Positions 30,001-39,603 of a stretch of 64,000 nt of DNA are shown one piece after another. The notes under the pieces were generated by a model, which was not told the DNA's origin, did not search any database, and saw nothing but the letters and a program-made list of their open reading frames with translations. Each line of letters starts with the position of its first letter. The stretch's first letter is position 1. The stretch comes from Lewinellaceae bacterium (GTDB lineage: Bacteria > Bacteroidota > Bacteroidia > Chitinophagales > Saprospiraceae). The stretch covers positions 20,615-84,614 of the forward strand of contig JADJUJ010000024.1 in the NCBI GenBank assembly GCA_016710765.1. Direction: 5' to 3'. The position numbers and the translations under genes are program-made.

Positions 30001-31071
30001 CGGTGGTTAACCCTGCGCCGGAAACCGCCTATTTGTGGTACGACAGCGACAATTGTGGTGTGCCCTTGCAGGTGGGCAATACTTACAATCCGGGCCCACA
30101 GGCGGCAGATTTTTATATTGCCGCCATCAGTACCATCGATTTTCCCGATCCGATTGACCCGGCCACCATTCCAGGGCTTTTGTTGCGCATGGATGCCGCC
30201 GACCTCAATGGCGATGGCATGATTGACGATCCTGCCCCGCCCACCAGTTCGGTGCTCGACTGGTATTTTCCCACCGGAAATAAATGGGCCGAGAACAACT
30301 GGTTTGCCTACCGCAGCAATTACCAGAATGGATTGGGCATTGCAGATTGGGCCACCCTATGGCTGCAGCGCATCCAAAATGCCCAAAACAATTTTCAAAC
30401 CGTGATCATGGCTTATCAGGAAAACGAATTGTCCTGGGATAAAACGGCACCCTTTGATGCCCTTTCTACCACCATGCCCCGGCATTCGGATGCTTCGGCT
30501 GTTTTCAAACGATGCGCCCGCTTCCACATTAAATGGTGTTACCTACCTGAACGGGCAAGAAGTTGACCCGCTTACAACCAGCAATCCCATGGCATTTTGT
30601 GTGCTGGGCTCGGTGTTTACCGCGCCGTCCACGGCCTCTATTTTTTATACCGATACCCATTGGGAAGGAAAGGTGGGCGAATTACTCTTTTTCGACCACG
30701 ATTTATCAGATGCGCAAATGAAGGGCGTATCGGAATTCCTACGGCAGAAATGGATCAGTACAGCCGACCTGATGAGCCCGAAGCTTAAATACCATTGGCC
30801 TGGGACCACCCGGCTGGAAGAAGATGTTCCCGAAAATACCTTTGTGACAATGTATCCAAATCCCGTGAGCGGCACTTTGTTTTTAGAGCGGTCAGACTCA
30901 GAGGCGTTGCAAGTTGAGATATACAATGCCGAAGGAAAGCTGTTTAGGTCCAAAATTTGGAATGGAACGAAACAATTAGAAGATGTGTCCGATTTACCTT
31001 CGGGCTTTTACTGGATCAGGTTTCGCGGCGTTGGTGGGATGGAGCAAGTGGCGCGATTTGTTAAAATGTAG
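27023..31071 (+). CDS. Secreted M64-type metallopeptidase with discoidin and T9SS sorting domains (two frameshifts)
   Basis: About 1348 residues after repair. Order: signal peptide (residues 1-25), a GDGWNGG-type N-terminal domain, a GCTDPSAFNYNP calcium-binding-like motif ending DDGSC, an M64 (IgA peptidase-like) domain with HEFGHTMPGLLDEY near residue 309, where the His residues and Glu are the zinc and catalytic ligands, immunoglobulin-like segments, a discoidin (F5/8 type C) domain with RDPQSWIMQGSNDGNNW, a LamG-like region, and a T9SS type A domain (MYPNPVSGTLFL). The frame shifts at the A3 run about 29307 and the T4 run about 30499; deleting one base at each joins the halves within recognised domains. 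The start is the ATG before the signal peptide. Confidence 0.88.
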
Positions 31072-31220
31072 GGTGGAGGTTTATGGTGCCCGTGGTCCTT
31101 GTTATTTTTCCAATCGGCCACTCTGGCTTTAACCGGCCAGATGCTGAAAATATAGTTTAAATCCGAACATGTTCTAAACTGGACTTTAGCCATATCGAAA
31201 CTAGAATCAATCTTATTTTT

Positions 31221-31898
31221 TTACAACGGCAAAGCTCCATTCCACAATGCCATACCAAAATGAAAACCGATGGTAAAGTCTGGAAATCGGCTCCTGCCTG
31301 GGGCGATTTCAAAATTGATGAATTCCCAATCTAAAAACTCTGTTGCATCTGCTGGAAGATCCCTGCTCACCTGGTAGTACAAAGCACCGAGATACAGATA
31401 GGGTTCGAAAAACACTTGCTTCTTTTTCCCGGCAAAAAATTGCCATCCACATCGGCCACCTATGCCAAGGGCGCGTACGTGCCGTTCGATGGGGAGTATT
31501 TCGAGATACTGACCGCCTTGCCGCAACACCTGCTCCAGACTGACGTGCCGAATGTTGTTGTATTTTCCTTCTGCGCCAAAATGAAACACATAACGCTTGG
31601 AAGTTATGCCATAATACTTGAAGCCGGTTCGAAGGCGGAGCCCCTGGTAACTTTCTCCTTGGGTTCGCGCCAATACGCTGGAACCCAAAAATGCGCCTAC
31701 ACCAAGATCAATGCTCGCTTTAGGCCCCAATCGTACATCGCTGGCAAAGGCAACCGCTTCCTTGAGGGGGTTGATCAGGGAAATAATGTTGGTCTTAAAA
31801 GTCAGTTTCGGCACCAAGGGCCCCGGATGCGCCAACGTATCGGATTGTGCACACAGGCCGCGCGCACTTAACAGGAGCAGGACAAATAGTACGCGCAT
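31221..31898 (-). CDS. Outer-membrane beta-barrel-like protein of unknown function
   Basis: 225 residues with a signal peptide (MRVLFVLLLLSARGLCAQ) and an alternating pattern of amphipathic strands (LTFKTNIISLINP, SIDLGVGAFLGSS, GLRLRTGFKYYG, YVFHFGAEGKYN, FFEPYLYLGALYYQ, DFTIGFHFGMALW). This suggests a small eight- or ten-stranded outer-membrane barrel, resembling the DUF3575 type. No catalytic motif. It starts directly next to the stop of the following upstream gene (31899), so the three minus-strand genes are one operon. Confidence 0.7.
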   Translation of the reverse strand: MRVLFVLLLLSARGLCAQSDTLAHPGPLVPKLTFKTNIISLINPLKEAVAFASDVRLGPKASIDLGVGAFLGSSVLARTQGESYQGLRLRTGFKYYGITSKRYVFHFGAEGKYNNIRHVSLEQVLRQGGQYLEILPIERHVRALGIGGRCGWQFFAGKKKQVFFEPYLYLGALYYQVSRDLPADATEFLDWEFINFEIAPGRSRFPDFTIGFHFGMALWNGALPL

Positions 31899-32660
31899 TT
31901 ATTTCGTGATTTGTCCGACGCGTTTTACCACCGGGAAGTTGCTGAGATCAAAAATTTGAAAATCCGAACCAGTAGAAACAATCATCTTGTTTCCTGCCAC
32001 AATCAGGTCGATTGGATCGGAAATCTCGATGGATTGGTTGGGCAAATAGTCCAACGCCAGTGGGTCAGCAATATCAAAAACTTCCAGGCGGTTGGCGCCC
32101 TGGTCGCAAACAAACAGGTAATGGTCTTTGTACCCCAGTCCGTTGGGAAGGTTAAGGGGTAGTCGCCAACCAGGAGAGGGGCATTTTTGTCCAGATACAT
32201 CGTACACCAGCAAGGCACTTTCTGTTCCAATATTTCCGCAGATGTTCCGGATGATTTTTACCGTTGAATAGGCATACTGCTCCTTCACCACTACCGGGTC
32301 GCAGCCGCCCTGAAAGCTGCCTTCCCGGATGGTTTCTGATTGAATTTCGGGTGCTGCCGGGTTGGAAATATCCAAAATATAAAGGGCCGTTGTAGAACCC
32401 AGGTAAATGGCATTGTCGTAAATAAATATGGTCTCCAGGCCGTAATCGGTGGTAAGCCGGTTTACCAATACGGGCTTGTCCGGATCTGCAAGGTCGTAGG
32501 TCAGTACCTCATTGGGATTGAGCAGGTACATGAAATTGTTGTACACGGCAAATCGGGTAATCGAACCGGATTGCCCTCCAGAAACGGCTTCTGTAAAACT
32601 TCCCTCTTTTGAACAGGCGGCCAAAAGTAAAATGGCAATAAAGGATACTTGTTTGAGCAT
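31899..32660 (-). CDS. LVIVD-repeat lipoprotein
   Basis: 253 residues from ATG 32660. Lipoprotein signal MLKQVSFIAILLLAAC. The mature protein has repeats of the form VLTYDLADPDKPVLVNRL, LYILDISNPAAPEIQSE, RLEVFDIADPLALDYL and FQIFDLSNFPVVKRVG, the LVIVD pattern predicted to fold as a beta propeller. Such proteins are surface or periplasmic and of unknown function. The reading frame is open upstream, but the lipobox places the start at 32660. Confidence 0.82.
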   Translation of the reverse strand: MLKQVSFIAILLLAACSKEGSFTEAVSGGQSGSITRFAVYNNFMYLLNPNEVLTYDLADPDKPVLVNRLTTDYGLETIFIYDNAIYLGSTTALYILDISNPAAPEIQSETIREGSFQGGCDPVVVKEQYAYSTVKIIRNICGNIGTESALLVYDVSGQKCPSPGWRLPLNLPNGLGYKDHYLFVCDQGANRLEVFDIADPLALDYLPNQSIEISDPIDLIVAGNKMIVSTGSDFQIFDLSNFPVVKRVGQITK

Positions 32661-32670
32661 GGCTATGGTG

Positions 32671-33213
32671 TTAGTTAAGGGTCCTGCAACTGACGGTTTC
32701 GAGTTCCGCCGTTTCCCAACCGACGACTGCGCCCCGGGATTCATCCACACACTCAAAAATGCCGTTGTACAAGGGCGGGGAGAGCAGGGGCGAAAACACA
32801 TCGGTTTGCCGGTTGAGCAGCTTGACCTGGAGTATGTTGCTGATGTCGATGGTCAGAAGATCCTTCCAACTGTCGGCATACAGCCGTGTTCCCGAAACGG
32901 TAAAATCACTGATGGCGGGAATTTTGATAAAGGTGAGGTAGTCGAAATTCAAGCTGTCTTTTACAAAGTAAACGTGGATGCCTTTTTTCTGCTCCAGGAT
33001 AAAAAACAGTGAATCTTGTAAAAAGATGGTGCCGGTTTGTTCCAGGGCTTGTTCGGGCAGGTTGCCAACGTTTGACAATTCGGATACGGGCAGGTAAACC
33101 GGGCGCAATCCGGTGCCGCTAAAACCCTCAGCGGGTTCTTTGGTGCAGGCCGCCAGGGAAAGACCCGTGTAAAAAGCCAAGGCAATGTATATCAGGTAGT
33201 ACGCCAGTTTCAT
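32671..33213 (-). CDS. Lipoprotein, related to the LVIVD protein
   Basis: 180 residues with lipobox GLSLAAC at about residue 22. The body contains one LVIVD-like segment (LYADSWKDLLTIDISNILQVKLLN) and two conserved C-terminal cysteines (FECVDE and VSCRTLN). It is first in the three-gene minus-strand operon and looks like a diverged partner of the next gene. No function is known. Confidence 0.75.
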   Translation of the reverse strand: MKLAYYLIYIALAFYTGLSLAACTKEPAEGFSGTGLRPVYLPVSELSNVGNLPEQALEQTGTIFLQDSLFFILEQKKGIHVYFVKDSLNFDYLTFIKIPAISDFTVSGTRLYADSWKDLLTIDISNILQVKLLNRQTDVFSPLLSPPLYNGIFECVDESRGAVVGWETAELETVSCRTLN

Positions 33214-33530
33214 GGGTAGGGTTGGTCAGGAATGGAATCAGGCAACTAAGGTAAGGCGTGGAACCGAGTGCACGCAGTATTTTAACATTATCGAAACAAA
33301 ATCAATTGCCAGCCATGGGGCAATCGCTGAAAGACAGCAAATGTTTGACAAATAACAGGATTATCAAAAAACAGGCCTATATTAGCCATCACACTACAGG
33401 ACATTTTATAAAATAGCAGCCCTAATGTGCCTAATGTGGCTTGTCTCATGTGCCCTAATGTGGTTAATTCAAAAAATGTCCAGTAGTGTGATTAGCCATA
33501 AAGACTTTTACAAACAGGCCTTCCCTTTTT
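33214..33530. other. Intergenic region with ATGTG heptamer repeat
   Basis: Divergent promoter region between the lipoproteins and the injection cluster. At 33421-33474 the word CTAATGTG is repeated (CCTAATGTGCCTAATGTGGC, then CTCATGTGCCCTAATGTGG), followed by TTAATTCAAAAAATG and CAGTAGTGTG. The same words occur at 17433-17482. This looks like a degenerate dispersed repeat. Confidence 0.55.
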
Positions 33531-34088
33531 ATGATACATACTGTGCTTCAGGCGATTACGAAAGATTTAAATGCTTTTTTGCAAAACAGGTTTAAGCTGA
33601 ACGAAGACATGGTTTCATTGTCCTCATTGGTAGCACTTGATGGTTCGGTTTCTATTCCTTCTGAAAATAAAATTGTGTGCACCTTATTAAACATAGAGCA
33701 GGAAAGAATGAATCTCAATGCGCCCCATAATAAGCAGGCGCTGGTGAATCAACCCATTAATTTGAACTTGTATGTCCTTTTTTCTGCTTATTTCAGCGCA
33801 AACAACTACATTGAAGCATTAAAAGCCATCTCTTATACCATTGGCTTTTTCCAGGGCAAACAAGTGTTTACCAATGCCAATACTGCTAATTTTCCAGCAA
33901 CGATTGATAAGATAGTTGTTGAAATGGTAAACATGGACATGAAAGATATCAGTAATTTTTGGACAGCTCTCGGAGCAAATCACCTGCCTTGTGTGCTTTT
34001 CCGGTTGCGGATGATATCTATAACAGCGGATGTAATTATTGAAGAGTACACACTTATACGGGGAATACAATCGGACTCCGGCAGTTGA
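33531..34088 (+). CDS. DUF4255 (Pvc16-like) contractile injection system protein
   Basis: 185 residues of the DUF4255 family (Pvc16 N-terminal domain), a tail-cap or terminator component of extracellular contractile injection systems. Family features are an N-terminal helix (TVLQAITKDLNAFLQNRF), the VCTLLNIEQERMNLN strand, NQPINLNLYVLFSAYF and YIEALKAISYTIGFFQGKQVFT. The homologue caps the end of the sheath-tube assembly. It is first in the cluster and is followed 16 bases later by the next gene. Confidence 0.88.
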   Translation: MIHTVLQAITKDLNAFLQNRFKLNEDMVSLSSLVALDGSVSIPSENKIVCTLLNIEQERMNLNAPHNKQALVNQPINLNLYVLFSAYFSANNYIEALKAISYTIGFFQGKQVFTNANTANFPATIDKIVVEMVNMDMKDISNFWTALGANHLPCVLFRLRMISITADVIIEEYTLIRGIQSDSGS

Positions 34089-34104
34089 CTAACTTAATAA
34101 ATCA

Positions 34105-34989
34105 ATGCAAAAACGCTATTATCAACTGCTTACATTATCGCTCGAACATGCTTTTTATAAGGATGGGGTAGCAATCGATTTGTTGGTAGAACCAACCCCC
34201 GACACCAAAGTGTTGATGCAAAAAAACGACCTGTTCTGGCACTCTCAAGTCAACAGTTACACGCTCCTGTTTGGTTGTGAAGAAGGCCTTTCTCCAGCTG
34301 TCGCTTTGGGTGATGAGCCCCTGCAACTCCAGTTTATCTTGAAAAGCAATTCCCCATTCTTTTTCAATTTTACAGATCTTCCATTCCAACTTATCGGGCA
34401 GGAGGATGCCTGGTTCTTTTTTGAAAACAAAACGCCATTGGAACCCGGGCTGGAAACGCCTGTACGGCTAACCGAAGAAAGCACCGTAGGCTCGGCTGAT
34501 ATTGTACCGGCGGCGGGCCCCAGGTCTGCTTACAGATTGCAGCCAGGAGATCTGGGCATTATTCAATTCGAAATAGGAGAACAGACGGAGGTCATGTTGC
34601 CGTTTCCAGATCCAGAATCGCCAGCTTCCTATGCTGCAACGTCTTTTACGATATTATTCCAATCCAGAGACGCGTATTGGCGGTATTATTTAATAAATAG
34701 CAGTCAACTACGTTTCGATAATTTGACGGTGACTGATGGCAGAAATGATCTCAATTTTTTGAAAGGAGATCCTGTTCTAGTAGGAGGGGCTGCGGAAATG
34801 GCTATTCCTATGTGGTCAGAAACGCCATTGCCAATGTTGGAAGTACCCTTTCTTCGGCCAAAACTCAAACTAAATGGTGGAGCAGGGGAAATCACCCTGG
34901 ACCTGCCTACCCCCGATTTCCGCCGGCTCGTACCAGAAGGGTCCGATGAAAACACAGTATTTTATGCAGACATGTATATATATTTATAA
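34105..34989 (+). CDS. Unknown protein of the contractile injection cluster
   Basis: 294 residues, no signal peptide, no transmembrane helix. Starts KRYYQLLTLSLEHAFYKDG and is rich in beta structure (YTLLFGCEEG, LQFILKSNSPFFFNFTDLPF, FTILFQSRDAYWRYYLINSS). I do not recognise a family beyond its position between DUF4255 and the sheath. It has 17-base spacing to the sheath gene and is presumably part of the same operon. It may be a cap, an assembly factor or a receptor-binding component; none of these can be shown from the sequence. Confidence 0.75.
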   Translation: MQKRYYQLLTLSLEHAFYKDGVAIDLLVEPTPDTKVLMQKNDLFWHSQVNSYTLLFGCEEGLSPAVALGDEPLQLQFILKSNSPFFFNFTDLPFQLIGQEDAWFFFENKTPLEPGLETPVRLTEESTVGSADIVPAAGPRSAYRLQPGDLGIIQFEIGEQTEVMLPFPDPESPASYAATSFTILFQSRDAYWRYYLINSSQLRFDNLTVTDGRNDLNFLKGDPVLVGGAAEMAIPMWSETPLPMLEVPFLRPKLKLNGGAGEITLDLPTPDFRRLVPEGSDENTVFYADMYIYL

Positions 34990-35006
34990 ATCAACTATTT
35001 TATAGT

Positions 35007-36551
35007 ATGGCAAAAGTACTTGCAACACCAGGGGTTTACATCGAGGAGAAGAGCGCTTTCCTGAATTCCGCCGTACCGGTGGCCACCGCAGTACCCGCTT
35101 TTCTGGGGTATACGGAAAAAGCCATTTGGAACAATAAGGACATTACGAACACGCCAACCCGGATATCCTCTTTTGGCGAGTACTTGTTGTATTTCGGCGG
35201 CGCCCCAAAAACAACGTATTCCTTTGAGAATGTCAGGACCACCGATCCCAAGCAGATTTACAAGTTAGAACCCAAGGATAAGCGTTTCCTTTTGTTCCAT
35301 TGTATGAAGCATTTTTTTGCCAATGGCGGCTCGGATTGCTACATCGTTTCCATTGGGAATTACGATGCCAAAATGACCATCGATGACTTCGATTCCGAAG
35401 CAGTAGATGCCAATGGCGAAAGTAAACAAAAAGGCCTCAAAACACTCCTGAAGGAAACGGAGCCAACGATGGTGGTCGCTCCGGATGCCGTTTTATTAGA
35501 AGCATCTACTTTTGCCGATCTGCAAACCCGGATCTTGAACCATTGTGGTGCAATAATGCGCAGCCGCATTGCCATTCTTGACGTGTACGATGGCTATAAA
35601 GCACGAAGTCTAGATCCTCAAAGTGATGTAATCACGAAATTCCGGGAGGGTTTGCAAGGAAATGCCAATTTGCAATGGGGCGCTGCTTATTATCCCTGGG
35701 TTCATACCAATATTACGAGCGCGGATGCTGTAAACTTTACAAACATCGATGCTGTGCAGCGTGCAGTCTTGGGCAAAACATTGCTCGAGGATGTAGATGC
35801 CGCGGTGGCTGAGCAAACGATGGACCCAAAAAGGGCCGATCAGATTAAAGTGGAAGTGGCCAAACTAACACCGGATCTAACAGACCCGGATGGAATCAGC
35901 AACCTGCACCAAACCTTGTGGGCCATCAGCCCGCTGTATAAATCCATTATGGATACCCTTCGGGAACAAATGAACCTGCTTCCCCCATCGGCCGGTATGG
36001 CTGGCCTTTATACGATGGTGGATAATTCCGTTGGGGTGTTTCAGTCCCCGGCCAACATCAGTTTTGGCGCTGTGGTGCGCCCGGCAGTTAACCTAACCAA
36101 CGACGAACAGGAAGATCTTAACCTCCCCCTCAACGGCATGGCCGTCAATGCCATCCGCACCTTTCTTGGAAAGGGCGTATTGGTTTGGGGCGCGCGAACA
36201 CTTGATGGCAACAGCCAGGACTGGCGCTACATCAGTGTGCGGCGGACAGTTATTTACATTGAACAATCCGTAAAACAGGCCATTGAGCCATTTGTGTTTG
36301 CACCGAATACGGCCAGTACCTGGACCAATGTTAAAGCGTTGATTACCAATTTTTTAACCAATGTTTGGGCATCAGGCGCCCTGGCTGGAGCCTCTGCCGA
36401 TGATGCTTTTAGTGTCGACGTTGGTTTGGGTACCACCATGACACCGATCGATATCCTCGATGGAATAATGAGAGTATCTGTGAAAATCGCCATAACCCGG
36501 CCAGCCGAATTTATTGTGATTACGTTCCAGCAAAAAATGCAACAGGCTTAG
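35007..36551 (+). CDS. Contractile tail sheath protein
   Basis: 514-residue phage-tail-sheath family protein. It opens with TPGVYIEEKSAF and IP-type linker (VPAFLGYTEKA), the hallmark N-terminus used for inter-subunit handshakes. The C-terminal sheath domain contains NAIRTFLGKGVLVWGARTLD, WRYISVRRTVIYIEQSV and ends VIITFQQKMQ-like. The protein polymerises around the tube and contracts to push it. Only one sheath gene is present, whereas Pvc/Afp systems have three. A 540-base gap follows before the tube gene. Confidence 0.95.
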   Translation: MAKVLATPGVYIEEKSAFLNSAVPVATAVPAFLGYTEKAIWNNKDITNTPTRISSFGEYLLYFGGAPKTTYSFENVRTTDPKQIYKLEPKDKRFLLFHCMKHFFANGGSDCYIVSIGNYDAKMTIDDFDSEAVDANGESKQKGLKTLLKETEPTMVVAPDAVLLEASTFADLQTRILNHCGAIMRSRIAILDVYDGYKARSLDPQSDVITKFREGLQGNANLQWGAAYYPWVHTNITSADAVNFTNIDAVQRAVLGKTLLEDVDAAVAEQTMDPKRADQIKVEVAKLTPDLTDPDGISNLHQTLWAISPLYKSIMDTLREQMNLLPPSAGMAGLYTMVDNSVGVFQSPANISFGAVVRPAVNLTNDEQEDLNLPLNGMAVNAIRTFLGKGVLVWGARTLDGNSQDWRYISVRRTVIYIEQSVKQAIEPFVFAPNTASTWTNVKALITNFLTNVWASGALAGASADDAFSVDVGLGTTMTPIDILDGIMRVSVKIAITRPAEFIVITFQQKMQQA

Positions 36552-37090
36552 TACCTTTTTGGGCCCAGCAGAAAATCCCGAACACGTTCTCTAAACTGGA
36601 TTTTAGCCAAATGAAACCATTTATGTGGCTTGATTATCAATGGTTTAATATGGCATTGATGAAATTATGAACATACCTCAAAATTAAGGGTGTGCAATAT
36701 TTATTTTAAGTACGATCGCGGCGCTACGGGCTTGGCCTTTTACAAATCCCGATTTTGCGTTGATGGAGGTGGATGAAGCAAAAAACTGTGTGAGCCAACC
36801 AGATAGAAGGGGGCGCAGACCCGACTAGTTCGATGGGCGAGTTTTTTTTTGCGCCGCCGCAATCAACAAGCAAAATCGTAGGATTTGTAAAGAGCCATGG
36901 GCTTTTTTGGTTACTTTTTTGGCCACAAAAAAGTGACAAATCGATCTTTTTATTCCAAAAGTTAACGAACCTGATGCATTTTTGCCGTTGTAGAAAAATA
37001 AGATTGTTTCTTGTTTCGAAATGGTTAAAGTCCAGCTAAAACGGAATGCGATCCAATCATTTCCATCACCAATAAAACAACAATAAAATC
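36552..37090. other. Gap between sheath and tube genes with nested repeats
   Basis: No gene is found in 539 bases, unusual inside a tight structural operon. It holds an inverted repeat at 36733-36899 and two copies of a dispersed repeat in opposite orientation: TAAACTGGATTTTAGCC near 36593 and GGTTAAAGTCCAGCTAAA near 37023. It also has TTTTTTGGCCACAAAAAA, a palindrome near 36915. Confidence 0.6.
36733..36899. repeat. Inverted-repeat element between sheath and tube genes
   Basis: The left arm GGCCTTTTACAAATCCCGATTTTGC and the right arm GCAAAATCG then AGGATTTGTAAAGAGCC are inverted copies over about 30 bases. They enclose about 100 bases with GGGGGCGCAGACCCGACTAG and a T9 run. It is a likely MITE or structured RNA insert. 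No coding content. Confidence 0.65.
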
Positions 37091-37540
37091 ATGGCAGAAG
37101 AAAAACAGGAATCAACTTGGCCCGTTCCATTATTTCATTTTAATATAAAAATTGGCGACAAAAGTGAGATTGCATTCCAGGAGGTATCAGGCCTGGATAC
37201 AGAATACGATGTCATTGAATATCGCGCAGGCAACAGCGCTGAATTTTCTGTAGTTAAAATGCCGGGCTTGAAAAAGGTATCCGATATTACGTTGAAAAAA
37301 GGCTTGTTTAAAGACGACACTGCGTTGTTTGATTATTTTGCCAGTGTAAAAATGAACACCGTTAAGCGCGAAACTGTGGTAATTACACTGTTGGATGAAG
37401 AACACAAGCCGTTGTTTGTCTGGACCTTAAACAACGCCTTTCCCATAAAAATGACCGGCACAGAGTTGAATGCTACATCGGGAGAAGTGGCAATAGAGGA
37501 ATTGGTACTGGCGCACGAAGGATTGACGATGGCTACATAA
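37091..37540 (+). CDS. Contractile injection system tube protein
   Basis: 149 residues of the gp19/Hcp-like inner tube family. It begins with WPVPLFHFNIKIGDKSEIAF and contains FQEVSGLDTEYDVIEYRAGN, a pattern seen in Pvc1/Afp1 tube proteins, and the C-terminal EVAIEELVLAHEGL. Hexamers stack into the tube that is propelled by the sheath. One tube gene is present. It follows the repeat-filled gap and is 58 bases before the spike gene. Confidence 0.93.
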   Translation: MAEEKQESTWPVPLFHFNIKIGDKSEIAFQEVSGLDTEYDVIEYRAGNSAEFSVVKMPGLKKVSDITLKKGLFKDDTALFDYFASVKMNTVKRETVVITLLDEEHKPLFVWTLNNAFPIKMTGTELNATSGEVAIEELVLAHEGLTMAT

Positions 37541-37598
37541 GTACTGTTTTAAAAACAAGCCAGATTGAAACCATATAATTTTATCACAAATCATACTC

Positions 37599-39205
37599 AT
37601 GGCCAAGCTCCCGCACAAGCAACAGATATCATCCATGCCAAAATCTCCTGCTCAGGAATATCCAGATATAATAGCCGTAAAAGTATTTGTAAATGGCAAA
37701 GTAATTAATGATACAGATCAAATTACCCAAATAAGTGTGACCAAGGCGGTCAATCAAATCGGTAAGGCAGAAATTCGTGTTGCGCTGGACCTCGGAGCTG
37801 AAACTGATCAGGTATTTGAACCACTTGATGCCGATCATTTTTTACCCGGTTACTCAATCGACATTCAGGTCGGATCTGTTTTAAGAACCAACAGTATTTT
37901 TAAAGGCATCATTACCAGTCTTGGCGCAAGTGCTACCAGCCAAGGAAAGGTAGAAATGTTGGTGGGATGTTCTGAGCAGACTGTTGTCATGACCAACGAC
38001 TGTGGGAATGCCATTTTCGACAACAAAAAAGACAGTGAAATTTTTGCCGCTATAATTGCCGATTGTGCGCTTTCCAGCGAACTGGATCCTACTGATTTTG
38101 TGCACAGCCAATTGGTCCGGTATCAATCCAGCAGCTGGGATTTTTTGCTTGCCAGGGCAGCCGCCAACGGCATGTGGGTATATGCTGATGGGGATAAGGT
38201 TTTTGTGAAACGGCCCATGCCTTCAGCCGGGGCCCCTCCAAGTGTTAAGATTGAATTTGGTAGGGATACCACCGAATTTAATTTTTCCCTGGACACCGCG
38301 GTGCAGGGAACGCTTACAACCTTGGGGAGTTCCACCATAAAATTGAATACGCCTGTTGAGCTGTCGGGATTTGGCGCCCGATTTAATGGCCTTGCCCTTG
38401 TTACAGCAGTCCATCATAGTATCGACGCGGGACAATGGAAAACAACACTGCAATTCGGGAATGCAACCGATGGGGTGGTGGTGAGACAGCCAACATCTTC
38501 GCTGCCGAACAGCGAAATGGTACCACCAATCAATGGTTTGCAAAACGGAAAAGTATTGAAAATTGACGGCGACCCGGATCACAGTTTCCGCATTCAGGTT
38601 TTGGTGCCTGCGATCGATCCTGTAGTTCCGATTTGGGCACGAATGGCGCAGTTTTATGCAACAAGTCAACAAGGCCTGTTTTTTATGCCTGAAATTAATG
38701 ACGAAGTGGTAATGGGTTTTCTCAATGAAGATCCAAGGTATCCGATTGTTTTGGGATCGATGTATAGTTCCAAAATAAAAGCGGCTTATGCAGCAGACCC
38801 AAAGAATGCCATTAAAGCCATAACGACAAAAATGGCCTTAAAATTGAGTTTGACGATCAACAGAAGATCATTACTGTGGAAACTCCCGCTGGCAATTCAT
38901 TTGTACTGTCGGATAAAGACAAGTCGGTTGTTGCACGAGATCAAAATGGGAACCAACTTGAAATGATCAATGCAGGAATTGTACTGAATAGTGCCAAAGA
39001 CATTGAGATAAAGGCAACGGGTAAAATTTCCATTCAAGCAAACCAGTCTGTCAACATGAAATCGTCTGGCGGTGATGTCACATTGGAGGGTATGAACCTA
39101 ACGGCAAAGGCGCAAATGAATTTTAGTGCCCAAGGCGCTGTGGAAGCCGAGATAAAATCATCAGCCCAGACTTCCGTGAAGGGGGCAATTGTGATGATCA
39201 ATTGA
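37599..39205 (+). CDS. VgrG/Pvc8-like spike protein (frameshifted)
   Basis: About 535 residues after repair. The N-terminal part (VKVFVNGKVINDTDQITQIS, SVLRTNSIFKGIITSLGA, QSSSWDFLLARAAANGMWVY) is the gp27-like hub domain; the middle has the OB-fold (FRIQVLVPAIDPVVPIWARM, QQGLFFMPEINDEVVMGFLN) and the C-terminal gp5-type beta-helix repeats (KDIEIKATGKISIQANQSVN). The frame changes in the A5 run at 38828-38832; one extra A gives NGLKIEFDDQQKIITVETPAG. It forms the central spike at the tube tip and is followed by its PAAR tip. Confidence 0.9.
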
Positions 39206-39245
39206 GTAAACTATGCCCTTATTTATTAACAAAAACAAGATAACC

Positions 39246-39545
39246 ATGCCTCCAGCAGCCAGATTAACCGATATGCATACCTGTCCAATGGTTACACCAG
39301 GCCTACCCCCCATTCCGCATGTAGGAGGGCCTATTGTTGGCCCTGGCGTTCCAACGGTGCTAATTGGCGGTATGCCGGCCGCAGTAGTAGGTGATATGTG
39401 TGTATGTGTCGGCCCTCCGGATGCCATTGTAACGGGTTCCGCTACGGTGCTCATTGGTGGAAAGCCAGCCGCCAGAATGGGTGATGTAACTGCCCACGGT
39501 GGCAGTATCGTACTCGGGATTCCAAACGTGCTTATTGGTGGCTGA
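39246..39545 (+). CDS. PAAR-domain spike tip protein
   Basis: 99 residues from ATG 39246. PAAR-type repeats are clear: MPPAARLTDMHTCPM, GGPIVGPGVPTVLIGG, MPAAVVGDMCVCVGPPD and GKPAARMGDVTAHGG. The protein caps the VgrG trimer, sharpens the tip and can carry effectors. The start is placed at the canonical MPPAAR, 33 bases inside the open frame. It ends 58 bases before the ATPase gene. Confidence 0.92.
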   Translation: MPPAARLTDMHTCPMVTPGLPPIPHVGGPIVGPGVPTVLIGGMPAAVVGDMCVCVGPPDAIVTGSATVLIGGKPAARMGDVTAHGGSIVLGIPNVLIGG

Positions 39546-39603
39546 AGGCAGGAACCTGATCCTTAAAAAAGCATTTTCCAAGCAATTATTAATAGAAGCC
39601 AAC

